Positions 45,701-51,817 of a stretch of DNA of 64,000 nucleotides are shown here, one piece after another. This stretch comes from Acinetobacter nosocomialis (GTDB taxonomy: Bacteria > Pseudomonadota > Gammaproteobacteria > Pseudomonadales > Moraxellaceae). The number at the start of each line of letters is the position of its first letter. The first letter of the stretch is position 1. The position numbers and the translations under genes were made by a program. The stretch covers positions 620,001-684,000 of the forward strand of contig CP107049.1 of NCBI GenBank assembly GCA_025736915.1, in the 5' to 3' direction. The notes under the pieces are model-generated. The model saw only the letters and a list, made by a program, of their open reading frames with translations, made no database searches and was not told where the DNA came from.

Positions 45701-45804
45701 TGACTTTGCCCTGCTTGCTTAGTTTTACTTTTTACAATTTCAGCAACAGCAATAAACATACCGCGAGCATGGCTAAAAATAATACGATAACGGTTCTTAT
45801 TCAT
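33760..45804 (-). CDS. cdiA: Giant contact-dependent inhibition toxin CdiA
   Basis: 4014 residues. An extended signal peptide region (MNKNRYRIIFSHARGMFIAV) precedes the TPS secretion domain with NPSGL near residue 192. Hundreds of filamentous-haemagglutinin repeats (LNNQxGxI pattern) run from about 330 to 2100, with a Gly/Pro-rich break near 455 (GGGTGGSTGG). A Tyr/Pro-rich, probably receptor-binding region is at about 2100-2500 and FHA-2 type repeats follow. The pretoxin motif is VEDN at 3675-3678. The final about 120 residues (NESAKILANYGKKVEQNPP, NPDYLINGEIWDNYAP, NIVVNLKG) resemble the tRNase-type CdiA C-terminal domain. CdiB exports it; neighbours without CdiI are inhibited. Confidence 0.92.
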   Translation of the reverse strand: MNKNRYRIIFSHARGMFIAVAEIVKSKTKQAGQSQGQVGTDSTIDSVLPIHYKKLNPLNFAVIGCLGALVISLPMSSVAETQIIADKGAPTSQQPTILNSANGTTQVNIQTPSAGGVSRNTYTQFDVGQEGAILNNSRNNTQTQLGGWVQGNPWLAKGEAKVILNEVNSNNPSQLKGYIEVAGKQAQVVIANPSGLICDGCGVINADRFTLTTGQAVMNQGYLESFRVREGQVTIEGKGLNGSLTPYTDIYARALKVNAGLYANELNTVLGQNDIQVKDQVAPQITATTAVTTTPQPNFALDVGQLGGMYAGKIFLVGTEQGLGVRNAGTINSTQSTLTLNANGDLVNNGNLIANKDQVQLKAQNIQNTGNVSSATSQILVESQSLDNSGLISSADELHLNQQNSLSNSGTLNAARVVIDAGSLKNSGSIEQTGLQGLDLKSGSMTNLGGKIGIAKNTTGGGTGGSTGGSVPIVPTDPSKDGGSLEVATPIDTTPKTYDQGYIHVKEQLNNDQGAIIANGGVDLDSQNGLDNQGGQLNLGAIHIKGNSFNNNQGELTVKSADIQTSSFSNQQGLLQSLTSLDVNSQSIDNQGGKINALNNISMISSGNILNQAGQIASSSELYLQGLGLNNSGGDLEAEQLLKLNLSGHLNNQKGKIVTNNNLDSSLFGLDNDQGEISAKNITIQNKDQALNNGSGTIYADQSLKIQTGSLNNAVNGTLSSHENLQIDSQQLVNQSYIRADQQLKINNTGVMTQQGGVLSASGNIDLTSQRLVGDEKSVIAVGINAQGEQDQNAQADLNIKTEQALEHHGKLLASRNIDLDGANVDLSQGTAAAQNINITARDGDINNQSGMLQADSIQLNAVQNQQSLINQSGQILAKKLNLNIRKDINNQQGLIQHTATDDLNLTVQGIINNQQGRILTNANQLNIKAQGLNSDSGVILHSGQAGLNMDIQNIHAQKAELRTNGALKLTTDQALLDQSKVSATQANIQANQLTDRNGEMLFSAANGQSSIRVNGDYQHQGSVLQSNHSLDIQTGSLNNQGGNILVTQNGSSSQPVQLNIVSQNDIQNDLGNIVSEGQLTLKTGKGISNQQGNIISSNTLELKTDQLINNQSGQIQAKDIKLSASNLDNSSGVIAAKTGDVSLNINNQLINGRVEQAKPAGIIQAAQNIDVQTGLLDNSGLMYAGQNQQLKVAQNLKNAGQLAAQNNLNIQTATLTQTSAGSIIAGLTSDGSLANQGNLNIDATGAINAQGQLIAGGDLNSQAASHVLNQSLVQAKNISLNSKSGQLSAQQSTIQAAQQLNIVTPDTLDTQQANLKANKVQINAKDLNNQSGHIQQTGLDDTQISLTGDLNNQSGQIDSLGQKLQINANNLNNQNGLIQSGTADSQLILAIANTLNNNQGNIKTAGSLQTNSSELNNDAGTLLSFNGFNINTQQLSNQAGQIVEAGTQDNIVNKLIVKNLLNNSNGKIQTNHNLEIQTGVLKNNAGSIVTAGAAGLNLNTTSRLDNQSGNIHSSGDLNVNAQDILNGQGQILAAKNAQLNSQNTLSNQAGLIAAQQQLMIQSAALNNQTGQIGSVDAGVNIQTTQQALNNQSGKIQANQAINLDVQGLDNSLQGLISSTKGDQSKIQIDTHQQNLNNQNGQINSGNTLQISTNGLNNQQGLITAQGDLGINAVQLIDNRQTYLNATLPELAQGIQSLGQVVLQTSELNNEQGQVIAGNGLTIQAPKVNNSNAGLLASGRDLLIDSVGQAGTINNQKGKISANQNISLNTGLMSGSQLDNSQQGLISAAKQVKIISQNIDNSNNDQNQGIQAGQIEIAASTLNNSAGRISAEQQLNLNILDNLNNTKGLISSLDQLTIQGQQDNNRLIVNNQQGTIIAGEEGSSTAGLNILAKGLTGDGKVLSQGQLNLQLNDDYVQDAQGQLQAQGNLNLSSKGKVTNHGAIKSNGQLSISANTIENAVDGSLESQQTQLESVGVLNNYGLINGSNTYVKAGQLNNIAGRIYGDHIAIQANTLNNQSLNGLAPVIASRGDLDLGIQVLNNLENNLNHQSGSQIIAMGDLRIGGSLDSQWHAQGTAQQVNNRSSVINANGNIDLNADIVNNQNVFFTTKQQQTTEQLDYWNMYISDSRAGWYNPGPQSLITQEIYSQNPDLFTKLKPAQQLVTSYDNATMQDYLSRPDGYFFIVNNYDDSSAGNMFKGYVVYNGQLYSTDHYENVKSTQTTTTTVADESAPAVISAGGNLSFTGTINNDKSQIMVGQKLIGDANAIHNVDAKGPKITHETGTVTPSYGSYGGKGHDRVWASAEQAYNPADVTKGVDLFIYENPTSATPVKVQDQTQQVNKDNLTEQALSQNHDSNIIGQQNTQVNQTETVQQTTAQTDRIQSNEIKTGQTQLKGVVGANTTDHKAMSNRAVDQIQNTDTKATSVQGQTTQIDGSGFEIRTNNANVKVPNNALYSKNPDSRANYLVETDPAFSNYRNWLSSDYMLNALGLDPALQQKRLGDGYYEQRMVQDQVAQLTGYRFLQGYGSDEEQYKALMNNGLSYAKQYNLRPGIALTPEQMAQLSSDIVWLVEKETTLPDGTKTKALVPQVYVKARVGDLKGDGTLISADSIQLNLSKDLTNAGTIAGRQVVQINSQNLNNLAGNIRGGVVNLGTEKDLNNIGGMIQADQVMNLQVKGNLNIQSTTQSNQNALGQSNYSWTGIDRIAGLYVGSAQQQALSDQPTLVMNVGGDTRILAANIQNNSGGRSIIRTGGDLKVGSLNTEVTNNVVGSSKAYHLDTRQVEVGSQIKSQGDLSLQGNNIQIHGSQISSSEGLTALQAKEQLQIEEGRNKLDQQDQSSFSKKGKLSSSTTSDFSHRSSDIAVGSIVEGKKVLLDAGNINVRGSNIVSDELTQIQAKDNANIEGAQNQYNSQTNSVVKNSGLMSTGGIGFSLGKKQETTLKTEQQLTNSASQVGSLNGNTNIVAGKTYQQTGSTVSSQKGDVNILAQQVNIEAAKEQSTSDYKHEMQQKGLTVAVNVPVVSAVQSVVESAKQVGQSKNDRVNAMAAANAGFDAYKAGQSLSQLKDVASAAQMAQSANVSVSITYGEQKNTETSHSQSTTASQSQVNAGGRTSIVATGAGDQSNINIIGSDVLGQQGTRLVADNNVNIKAAEQNHVEESKNESAGWNAGVAVSYGSNGLAFGVTAGGNVGKGKGDGSETSYLTSHVGSKDSLTTISSGNATNIIGGQVQGKGVQIEADNLSVESLQNKADYKSKQQNVSGQATVGYGASVSGSFSKSDVKAHYASVQDQAGIYAGDDGYQIKVNKNTDLKGAIITSTQTAENLKKNSLDTGTLTSSNIQNVTEYDAKGISVGGGFNAGKSGTAGNKEPGTVLSTPNKIDQHASTTVGVSKSVGLGLDGDKDSSVTKSGINTQNITIRDEQGQQALTGKTAGEIKSEILTSVTTDTARENSGALQNNFDKDKVQSEINLQMDVTKNFDANRQEAKAEINKKIDDAKKENQSIIDKQKQGLGLSKQEQDQLSAYNDKVENYQRLGILLDSISTGLSAPTSSGLGIATATLSPAASYKIGQYFKEQASNNPNSQLTSGQEAAHILAHTVLGAAVAAAGGNDALTAGLSAGGAEGAAPILSSFLYGKDAKDLTADQKSTISSIVGLAGSAVGATTGDIGSTVQSGQVAQNAVEDNLYAILTADRKKYDAKKNTEYFNALRNCTHIQCINMVLTNNAEDAMKNAPQMLVLNGTTYKEGQIIGSGLQYLVVNENGVLKAKLLPLNYQVINSIKELETGQSIAQGGALAAPLANLIKGLHDSKTGTSLLTNQQLDMVDRAFAALDAVGSFGMITGAFVPKGVKTIGDSKTIQENNIYRDNDVWSNKPSGKQEYVPLIGKENLLGTPTKIHSKDDMVTKNAITRENESAKILANYGKKVEQNPPTLSNGRNPDYLINGEIWDNYAPTSSNVRNIWSEVGKKVKKEQAPNIVVNLKGSKTEVNEVIKQFDKYPIMGLEKVIIIDRAGKPIEMKLGK

Positions 45805-45867
45805 TCTAAAATCTCACTAAATCTTTTTTTAATAAAGTTGATTAAGTTCTGGACCTTTAAACTTGAA

Positions 45868-47625
45868 TTAATAGGTCCAATTCACGCTAAATCCAGTCGT
45901 GTAATCATCTGTTTCGAAGTGATCTGGCTTTTTCAAAGGCGCACCCACAAAAGCGTCATAATTCAAACGCAAGGGAGTAATTTGTCCACGCAACCCAATA
46001 ACTGCACCTAATAAACTCGTGCCTGGTAAAGGATTCGGATAATGTGCAGTTTTTCCACCAACCTCTCCGTAATCGATACCTGCATACCAAGAGTGTGGCT
46101 TATTCATAATTGAGCCACTCAGTTCATTGCGAACTAAAAAACCATTATCAGCCAATAAAGTTTGCTCGCCATCAAAACCTCTTACGGTATAACGGTTTCC
46201 AATTGAAAATCTGTCTTGAGGAGTTAAAGGTTGATTGCTGTGCTGAGTACGCCATTCAGCTAAATATTGCAGATTTTGCTGACCCACTTTAAAAGGCACT
46301 TGTAAACTGGCATTGGCCTGTAGAATCCCGACATGTGTATAAGCTTCACCAAAGTCTTCTTCTGGTGCCCTCATTGCATTCAACCAACCTGTACCACGTT
46401 TATAAGTCACATTGCCGCTTAAAGTGGCATTAGAAAAATATTCGGTATGATCAAGAGTTGCTTTCCAGCCTGCAGTCTTACGGCGCTGTACCTCAACTTC
46501 TACATCATTAATATAATTTTGTGATTCACGATACCATCCACCAAAACCTATGGCTGTTTTACGGTGTGCATCTCGATAAATTACCCGAGATAAATCTGCA
46601 TTAATGAGTTCACTTTTACCGCTATATTGATAAGTTTCACTACTTCCAGCGACTGTTTGCAGATAGTTAGAACGACTATAACTAGTTGAAAATAACCAAT
46701 AATCAAATGGAATGGTATAGCTTGCATAAAAGCCATCAGTACCATGTTTACCAGAGTTTTCACCACCTAAATCATGGTTATAGCTGATATAAAATAGATC
46801 ATTTAAAGTCAGCACATCATCAAGTGATAAAGTTGCTGTGCCTTGATATTTTCCAGTCGCCTCACTCCCCGAATCATCAATCCCTATATGCAAGCGATAA
46901 GGTTTAGCCTGTTGCCAAGCCAAAACTACATCACTATAGCCTGGTTCTTTTTTTTGTTCTGCTGGCTGGATTTTAAAGTCAGCTTCAACCGTTGGCACTC
47001 GTTTAAAGTTTTCTAAACCTTGCTCCATATCACGAATATTTAACAGCTCACCCGACTTCATCGGTAAAGCATTCCACAAATGTGCACGTTTAGAAGTACC
47101 ATCAGCGAACTTAATCTGATCCACTCGTCCTGGAATAACACGAACACGCACCGTACCGGATGCAATATTTTGCTGAGGAAGCAAAACTCGTGTTGTTACA
47201 TAACCGTTTGCTATAATTTTATTTTGTACAAGATCAAGGGCTTGGTTTAGTCCATTTACCCCTAAACATCTTCCAATAATATTGTTCTTGCCAGTAGTAA
47301 TTACATTAAAATCTGATATGAATTGATGGGCTTCTTCACCTTCTAAAAGTATTTTTTTAATTTCAAAACAAGGTGTTTCACTGTTAGAACGTAAATATTG
47401 TAATTGCTGAGCTGAAATCTTATTTTGTTCTTGCCCTAAATTAACGTTTACATCTGGTTGAATTTGTTTTTCTAAAGCACTATCACGTTGCTGTTGTCGA
47501 ATAGTTTGGTCAGCCTGAATTCTCTGACGAATAGGATCATCCGAGTCCGCAGCAAAACTTAGGCCCCCCGTTAGTGATAAGCAGATGAATAAGACACTTT
47601 TATTAAATTTGTTATAGTTCAACAT
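45868..47625 (-). CDS. cdiB: Two-partner secretion transporter CdiB
   Basis: 585 residues of the Omp85-related TpsB family. It has a signal peptide (LFICLSLTGGLSFA), a Gln-rich linker, a POTRA domain starting FEIKKILLEGEE, a second near GTVRVRVIPGRVDQI, and a 16-strand barrel with the conserved VRGFDGE motif of the L6 loop near residue 478. The C-terminal strand ends in an aromatic (NWTY). It moves CdiA across the outer membrane. It is the first gene of the operon, 63 bases before cdiA. Confidence 0.93.
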   Translation of the reverse strand: MLNYNKFNKSVLFICLSLTGGLSFAADSDDPIRQRIQADQTIRQQQRDSALEKQIQPDVNVNLGQEQNKISAQQLQYLRSNSETPCFEIKKILLEGEEAHQFISDFNVITTGKNNIIGRCLGVNGLNQALDLVQNKIIANGYVTTRVLLPQQNIASGTVRVRVIPGRVDQIKFADGTSKRAHLWNALPMKSGELLNIRDMEQGLENFKRVPTVEADFKIQPAEQKKEPGYSDVVLAWQQAKPYRLHIGIDDSGSEATGKYQGTATLSLDDVLTLNDLFYISYNHDLGGENSGKHGTDGFYASYTIPFDYWLFSTSYSRSNYLQTVAGSSETYQYSGKSELINADLSRVIYRDAHRKTAIGFGGWYRESQNYINDVEVEVQRRKTAGWKATLDHTEYFSNATLSGNVTYKRGTGWLNAMRAPEEDFGEAYTHVGILQANASLQVPFKVGQQNLQYLAEWRTQHSNQPLTPQDRFSIGNRYTVRGFDGEQTLLADNGFLVRNELSGSIMNKPHSWYAGIDYGEVGGKTAHYPNPLPGTSLLGAVIGLRGQITPLRLNYDAFVGAPLKKPDHFETDDYTTGFSVNWTY

Positions 47626-47802
47626 ATAAAATTAAACCGTGATTAATATCAACTTAATTTTATTTTAACAAAACCTTAACAAAGTGGAAGCATTTTTTAT
47701 ACAGATTTGTCTGTATGTAAAATAAATCTTATTTTCTTAAATCTTACTTTTATAAAATATTAGTTTTAAATCACAATTTATTTATAAAAATCAGCTAGAC
47801 AT

Positions 47803-47832
47803 AAAAAAAGCCCCTCTAACAGGAGCTTTTTT
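47803..47832 (-). terminator. Terminator of the tRNA cluster
   Basis: Stem of about 12 bases with one mismatch (AAAAAAGCCCCT / AGGAGCTTTTTT), just beyond the 3' end of the last tRNA on the minus strand, followed by T-rich sequence. Confidence 0.65.
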
Positions 47833-47838
47833 GAATCT

Positions 47839-47912
47839 TGGCAGAGGATCAAGGATTCGAACCTTGACGAACGGTTTTGGAGACCGTCATGCTACCATTA
47901 CACCAATCCTCT
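47839..47912 (-). tRNA. tRNA-Trp (CCA), copy 2
   Basis: 74 bases including encoded CCA. Acceptor AGAGGAT pairs with ATCCTCT, discriminator G73 as in bacterial tRNA-Trp, anticodon loop CTCCAAA gives anticodon CCA, T arm GTTCGAATC. Same sequence as 48092-48165. Confidence 0.93.
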
Positions 47913-47979
47913 ATAAGTACAATTAAACCCTTTAGATTTAATCATAAAAAAAGCAAGATCATCGTCTTGCTTCTTTCAA

Positions 47980-48064
47980 TGGTGGGGGCGAAGAGACTCG
48001 AACTCTTACACCTTGCGGCGCTGGAACCTAAATCCAGTGCGTCTACCAATTTCGCCACGCCCCC
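47980..48064 (-). tRNA. tRNA-Leu (TAG), copy 2
   Basis: 85 bases with encoded CCA. Acceptor GGGGGCG / CGCCCCC, anticodon loop TTTAGGT gives TAG, long variable arm typical of class II tRNA. Identical to 48219-48303. Confidence 0.93.
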
Positions 48065-48091
48065 ATCTGGGACATTTATTTAAAATAAATG

Positions 48092-48165
48092 TGGCAGAGG
48101 ATCAAGGATTCGAACCTTGACGAACGGTTTTGGAGACCGTCATGCTACCATTACACCAATCCTCT
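48092..48165 (-). tRNA. tRNA-Trp (CCA), copy 1
   Basis: Identical in sequence to the copy at 47839-47912; forms a tandem Leu-Trp-Leu-Trp array on the minus strand. Confidence 0.93.
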
Positions 48166-48218
48166 TCCAAGATTTAAATGACTTAACATTCAAATCAACT
48201 TTAAGTCTTAACTTAAAG

Positions 48219-48303
48219 TGGTGGGGGCGAAGAGACTCGAACTCTTACACCTTGCGGCGCTGGAACCTAAATCCAGTGCGTCTACCAATTTCGCCACGCC
48301 CCC
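48219..48303 (-). tRNA. tRNA-Leu (TAG), copy 1
   Basis: Identical to 47980-48064; first gene of the tRNA array behind the promoter at 48315-48343. Confidence 0.93.
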
Positions 48304-48314
48304 GATGGCTGTGT

Positions 48315-48343
48315 ATATTAGCGATAAGATCTAACAGTGACAA
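48315..48343 (-). promoter_or_regulatory. Sigma-70 promoter of the tRNA array
   Basis: On the minus strand TTGTCA (48343-48338), a 17-base spacer and TAATAT (48320-48315), ending 11 bases before the first tRNA-Leu. Very close to consensus and well placed. Confidence 0.8.
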
Positions 48344-48408
48344 GTGTTTTTTTTCTAAAAAAAACTGACCGTGTAAATTGTATACAGATACTAGATCAAT
48401 GATTTTTA

Positions 48409-49245
48409 TCAGTTTGAGAGCGTCTTTAAACAATTGATTGCTTCAAATGCATTTGAAAAACGGTTTTTCTGTTGTTTTTGCAATAACCCTACAAGTAAAG
48501 GGTAAAAAAATTGAACTGAATCAGGCAACTGAATGTTTAAATTTTGACAATGCAATACAGCCCAATCATGATAAGTATTTGCTTGTAAACGTATTTGACT
48601 TAACCATTCATACAACACAATTCCAAAAGCATATAAATCGCTTTGTATACTCTTACTGGCTCCATGGAACAGTTCAGGTGCCATATATCTTGGCGTAGCA
48701 TCAATGATTGAATCAGGATTCGATATACGCCGTGTTTTTTCAAAATCAATTAAATAGAGCCCTTGATCAAAATTTCGAAAGTGCTCCCTTTTTATATCTC
48801 CATGAATCCACCCTAGCTCATGAAACTCTGCTAAAGCTATAAGCGAGGTATAGATCATCTCACGAATATCTTTTAAATTTTGCTTTTGATCTAAATCACC
48901 AAACCAGCAATCGGTGTCTGGCAAAATTAATGCTTTCCCTTCGAACTCATGTAATTCGGAAATAGTACTGACATCAAATATTTTAAATGGCAAAAGCCAG
49001 TTCACTTTTTTATGCTGAATATCTTCATAGAATTGCAATTCATGCAAAAAATCTTGCTCACTTTGAGCATGTACATGCGGCAAATGGTATTTTAGCCAGT
49101 AGTGATGAGCATCTATAGTACATGTCCATAGATGCCGCCCTAAAGCTGCACTTTTAGGTTTTGTTACGCATTTTAGGTTTTCTATATGAGAAGCAAAATC
49201 ATGCTTCAGCATAATAAGACTCTGGTTGTTGTCTCTTTTCTTCAA
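48409..49245 (-). CDS. Protein-kinase-like protein
   Basis: 278 residues (an ATG at 49212 gives a shorter form). Kinase-fold motifs: catalytic loop HGDIKREHF near residue 148, metal site LIDFEK (DFE instead of DFG), activation-loop end RYMAPELF, and the following SDLYAFGIVLYEWL. The glycine-rich ATP loop is not obvious. It overlaps the end of the patatin gene by up to 47 bases and is likely co-expressed. It could phosphorylate a protein or a lipid sugar; the target is unknown. Confidence 0.72.
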   Translation of the reverse strand: MKKRDNNQSLIMLKHDFASHIENLKCVTKPKSAALGRHLWTCTIDAHHYWLKYHLPHVHAQSEQDFLHELQFYEDIQHKKVNWLLPFKIFDVSTISELHEFEGKALILPDTDCWFGDLDQKQNLKDIREMIYTSLIALAEFHELGWIHGDIKREHFRNFDQGLYLIDFEKTRRISNPDSIIDATPRYMAPELFHGASKSIQSDLYAFGIVLYEWLSQIRLQANTYHDWAVLHCQNLNIQLPDSVQFFYPLLVGLLQKQQKNRFSNAFEAINCLKTLSN

Positions 49246-50707
49246 AACGTAGAACTTCTAAACAATGCTGAATTGTTTTACCAATACGCGCATGAGTTTC
49301 TATAGAAGAGATTTTCGGCCAAGTCGCCCGCTCACCTTCTCGTTGTAAACGCTTAAACAAATGCGGACGAGGGTTTTGTAGCGTATAGGCATAATGTTTT
49401 AGGCCATATTTGGCAATGATATTGACATCGCCATAGTAGCGCTGCCCTATTACTCCATACCCATGATCAAGCAATCTTCTTACTGGAGAAATAGCGCCAA
49501 GTCTTTGCCGGGTAAAGTCCATTACACCCATAGACAGAACTTTACCTTGGCGTCTTAAAATTCGTTCAGGCCAACTTAAAAGATCTTTACGGAAACGGTG
49601 TGCATCATCTTGCATAAATGGCACAACATGCGGATTTACTTGGCTGGCAATGGTGTAGTTTAAATTATAAAGCCTTGCCATTCTTTCTTGTGGAAAGTCA
49701 CTGCGCACACTGCCATCTACCCATTTAGTGTTTGCCATATACGGCGTATGTTCACCATCATAACGCTTACTGGTTAAACGCACAGGTGGAAATAGAACTG
49801 GCACAGCACAAGAAGCCAATACAGCACTCCAAACTAAAACGTTGGGTGTCATAATTGCATTCATAATTCTTGGGTTTTCTGTTGCATCGTACGGTGCAAC
49901 TGCCACATTAATATTTAAACCCGATTTTTTAAATGCTTCTTCAAAAGTCAAATCACCTAAGTTTTCGATAAGGAATTTTTTCAAATAATGGACATCCGCA
50001 ATGCCCCCATTCCCTTTTATGAGTTCACGAAGCTTTCTAAAGTGAAACGCATCACTAAAAAATTGCTCGCCATTTAATAAGTTTTGAACGTCTTCACTCG
50101 CAGAAGTCCCCAACATACCTGTCATAATGGCGCCAGCACTTGAGCCAGACAGGACTTTGGGCATTAAGTCTTGTTCAATTAAAGCTTTACATACGCCTGT
50201 ATGAAAAAGACCTAAAGTTGCACCACCCGAAAACATAAGCGCGGGCTGTCCATATGCTTTTTCACAATTTTCAAAAAACTCGATTTTTTCTTTTCTTTGA
50301 AAGGTAATACATTCACTAGAAGCAATATAAGCCAAGCTTTGGCTGACTTCTTCAATATAATCTTCAATTAATTTCTTTGTACCTACATGGGTTGCAGCAA
50401 ACAACATAGGGTGGCCAATGTTTGCAATATCGTAGGTCAACCCTTCTTTTAAAAGATAAATCAAATCTAAAGTACGATGTTGCTGACGATATCTTTTCAG
50501 TAAAGTGTAACGATAAGAAATAAGCTCAGCATCAAAATAAGGTGAACTATTATCGAACTTCCACTCTTGCGCACCTGTTTCTTCATCTAGCTTTAATGCA
50601 AAAGACTTCCACTCTTCATAAGATTCAGCCATGTCTAACTGACGTTGTAATTTTTTGATACGGTAAGCCTGATGCGGATTCATATCACTTCGTATTTTTT
50701 CAAACAT
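49199..50707 (-). CDS. Patatin-like phospholipase
   Basis: 502 residues. An N-terminal DUF3336-like helical part (about 1-150) is followed by the patatin domain: oxyanion loop SGGATLGLFHTG near 157, nucleophile GSSAG at 188-192 and the Asp in DGSVRSDFP. A Ser-Asp dyad lipase acting on phospholipids or triglycerides, cytoplasmic since no signal is seen. GAGGAC precedes the ATG. The kinase-like gene overlaps its end, hinting at a functional pair. Confidence 0.87.
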   Translation of the reverse strand: MFEKIRSDMNPHQAYRIKKLQRQLDMAESYEEWKSFALKLDEETGAQEWKFDNSSPYFDAELISYRYTLLKRYRQQHRTLDLIYLLKEGLTYDIANIGHPMLFAATHVGTKKLIEDYIEEVSQSLAYIASSECITFQRKEKIEFFENCEKAYGQPALMFSGGATLGLFHTGVCKALIEQDLMPKVLSGSSAGAIMTGMLGTSASEDVQNLLNGEQFFSDAFHFRKLRELIKGNGGIADVHYLKKFLIENLGDLTFEEAFKKSGLNINVAVAPYDATENPRIMNAIMTPNVLVWSAVLASCAVPVLFPPVRLTSKRYDGEHTPYMANTKWVDGSVRSDFPQERMARLYNLNYTIASQVNPHVVPFMQDDAHRFRKDLLSWPERILRRQGKVLSMGVMDFTRQRLGAISPVRRLLDHGYGVIGQRYYGDVNIIAKYGLKHYAYTLQNPRPHLFKRLQREGERATWPKISSIETHARIGKTIQHCLEVLRFEEKRQQPESYYAEA

Positions 50708-50885
50708 ATTTCGTCCTCATCTTCACAGATGATTTTACTGAATAGACATGACAACACTATGCGCGGTCTGAACATTTCAATCAATTGCAAAACCGATAAA
50801 CTGCATTGCTAGTATCTTTTTTGTCAGCTTGCAAATTTCGGTGTTAGTATCCTAGTAAATTACTGTTTAACATGATTGATTAACC

Positions 50886-51773
50886 ATGGCTACCATTGAT
50901 TTACCCGACAATTTAGTTCAAACCTTATCACTTGTATTAAATCAGTTACAGCAGGTTTTACCTGAACCGAAACAAGAAACTGATTTTACTGCACCTGCTT
51001 TTAGATGGGAAAACCAGCAACTTAAAGCAATTTATACGCCTAAGAATATTTATCTTGATGACTTAAAAGGCATCGAACGTCAAAAAGAAAAAATCATTCA
51101 AAATACTTTGCAGTTTTTAAATGGCCTACCTGCAAATGATGTACTGTTAACGGGTTCACGTGGTACGGGTAAATCCTCTATTGTGCGTGCTTTACTCACG
51201 GAGTATGCGCCTCAAGGATTACGTTTAATTGAAATTGAACGTGATGATTTAGCAGACTTACCTAAAATCCAAAAAATCATTCAAAACCGCTCTGAAAAGT
51301 ATATCGTTTATTGTGATGACTTAGCTTTTAATGCTGAAGATGAAAATTATCGTAGTTTAAAAAGTGTATTAGATGGCTCATTACAGTCAGGTTCAACAAA
51401 TTTTATTATTTATGCGACCAGTAACCGCCGTCACTTATTACCCGAGTTCATGCATGAAAATACACCTGTAACCAAGGTGGATGTACCTCAATATACCGAA
51501 CTACATCCTCAAGAAGCGATTGAAGAAAAGATCTCTTTGTCAGATCGTTTTGGTTTATGGTTATCTTTTTATCCAATGGATCAAAACTTATATTTAGAAA
51601 TCGTAGAGCACTATCTTGATAAAGCAAATATGCTTTTTACCGATGAAGTTCGTGCCGAAAGCTTGCGTTGGTGCCAAATGCGTGGACAACGTTCTGGTCG
51701 TGCTGCATATCAGTTTTCTAAGCACTGGATTGGTTTAAATGGCTTAAAAGAGTTGACCAGTTCTACCCAATAA
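50886..51773 (+). CDS. DUF815-family AAA ATPase
   Basis: 295 residues. Walker A GSRGTGKSS at about 90-98, Walker B-like YIVYCDDLAF near 140, sensor ATSNRRHLLPE, and a C-terminal lid with RGQRSGRAAYQF. It matches the DUF815 family of small single AAA proteins of unknown function. A single gene ending in a shared bidirectional terminator. Substrate unknown. Confidence 0.83.
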   Translation: MATIDLPDNLVQTLSLVLNQLQQVLPEPKQETDFTAPAFRWENQQLKAIYTPKNIYLDDLKGIERQKEKIIQNTLQFLNGLPANDVLLTGSRGTGKSSIVRALLTEYAPQGLRLIEIERDDLADLPKIQKIIQNRSEKYIVYCDDLAFNAEDENYRSLKSVLDGSLQSGSTNFIIYATSNRRHLLPEFMHENTPVTKVDVPQYTELHPQEAIEEKISLSDRFGLWLSFYPMDQNLYLEIVEHYLDKANMLFTDEVRAESLRWCQMRGQRSGRAAYQFSKHWIGLNGLKELTSSTQ

Positions 51774-51810
51774 AATAAACGGCTATTTAAATAATAATAG
51801 CCGTTTATTT
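51773..51810. terminator. Bidirectional terminator between DUF815 and tsaD
   Basis: 15-base stem (AAATAAACGGCTATT and complement), A-rich before and T-rich after, between convergent genes. Confidence 0.82.
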
Positions 51811-51817
51811 TTAAATA

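Noticed and set aside
33760..45804. Several plus-strand open frames of 60-90 codons within cdiA
   Set aside because: They are shadows of the repeat-rich cdiA frame; no ribosome sites or recognisable proteins.
26659..48303. The CDI region as an integrative island using the tRNA genes
   Set aside because: No integrase and no convincing direct repeat of a tRNA end at the other boundary; only a short TGGCAGA match exists.
47877..48368. Short open frames across the tRNA array
   Set aside because: They read through tRNA genes and repeat because the tRNAs are duplicated; not real proteins.
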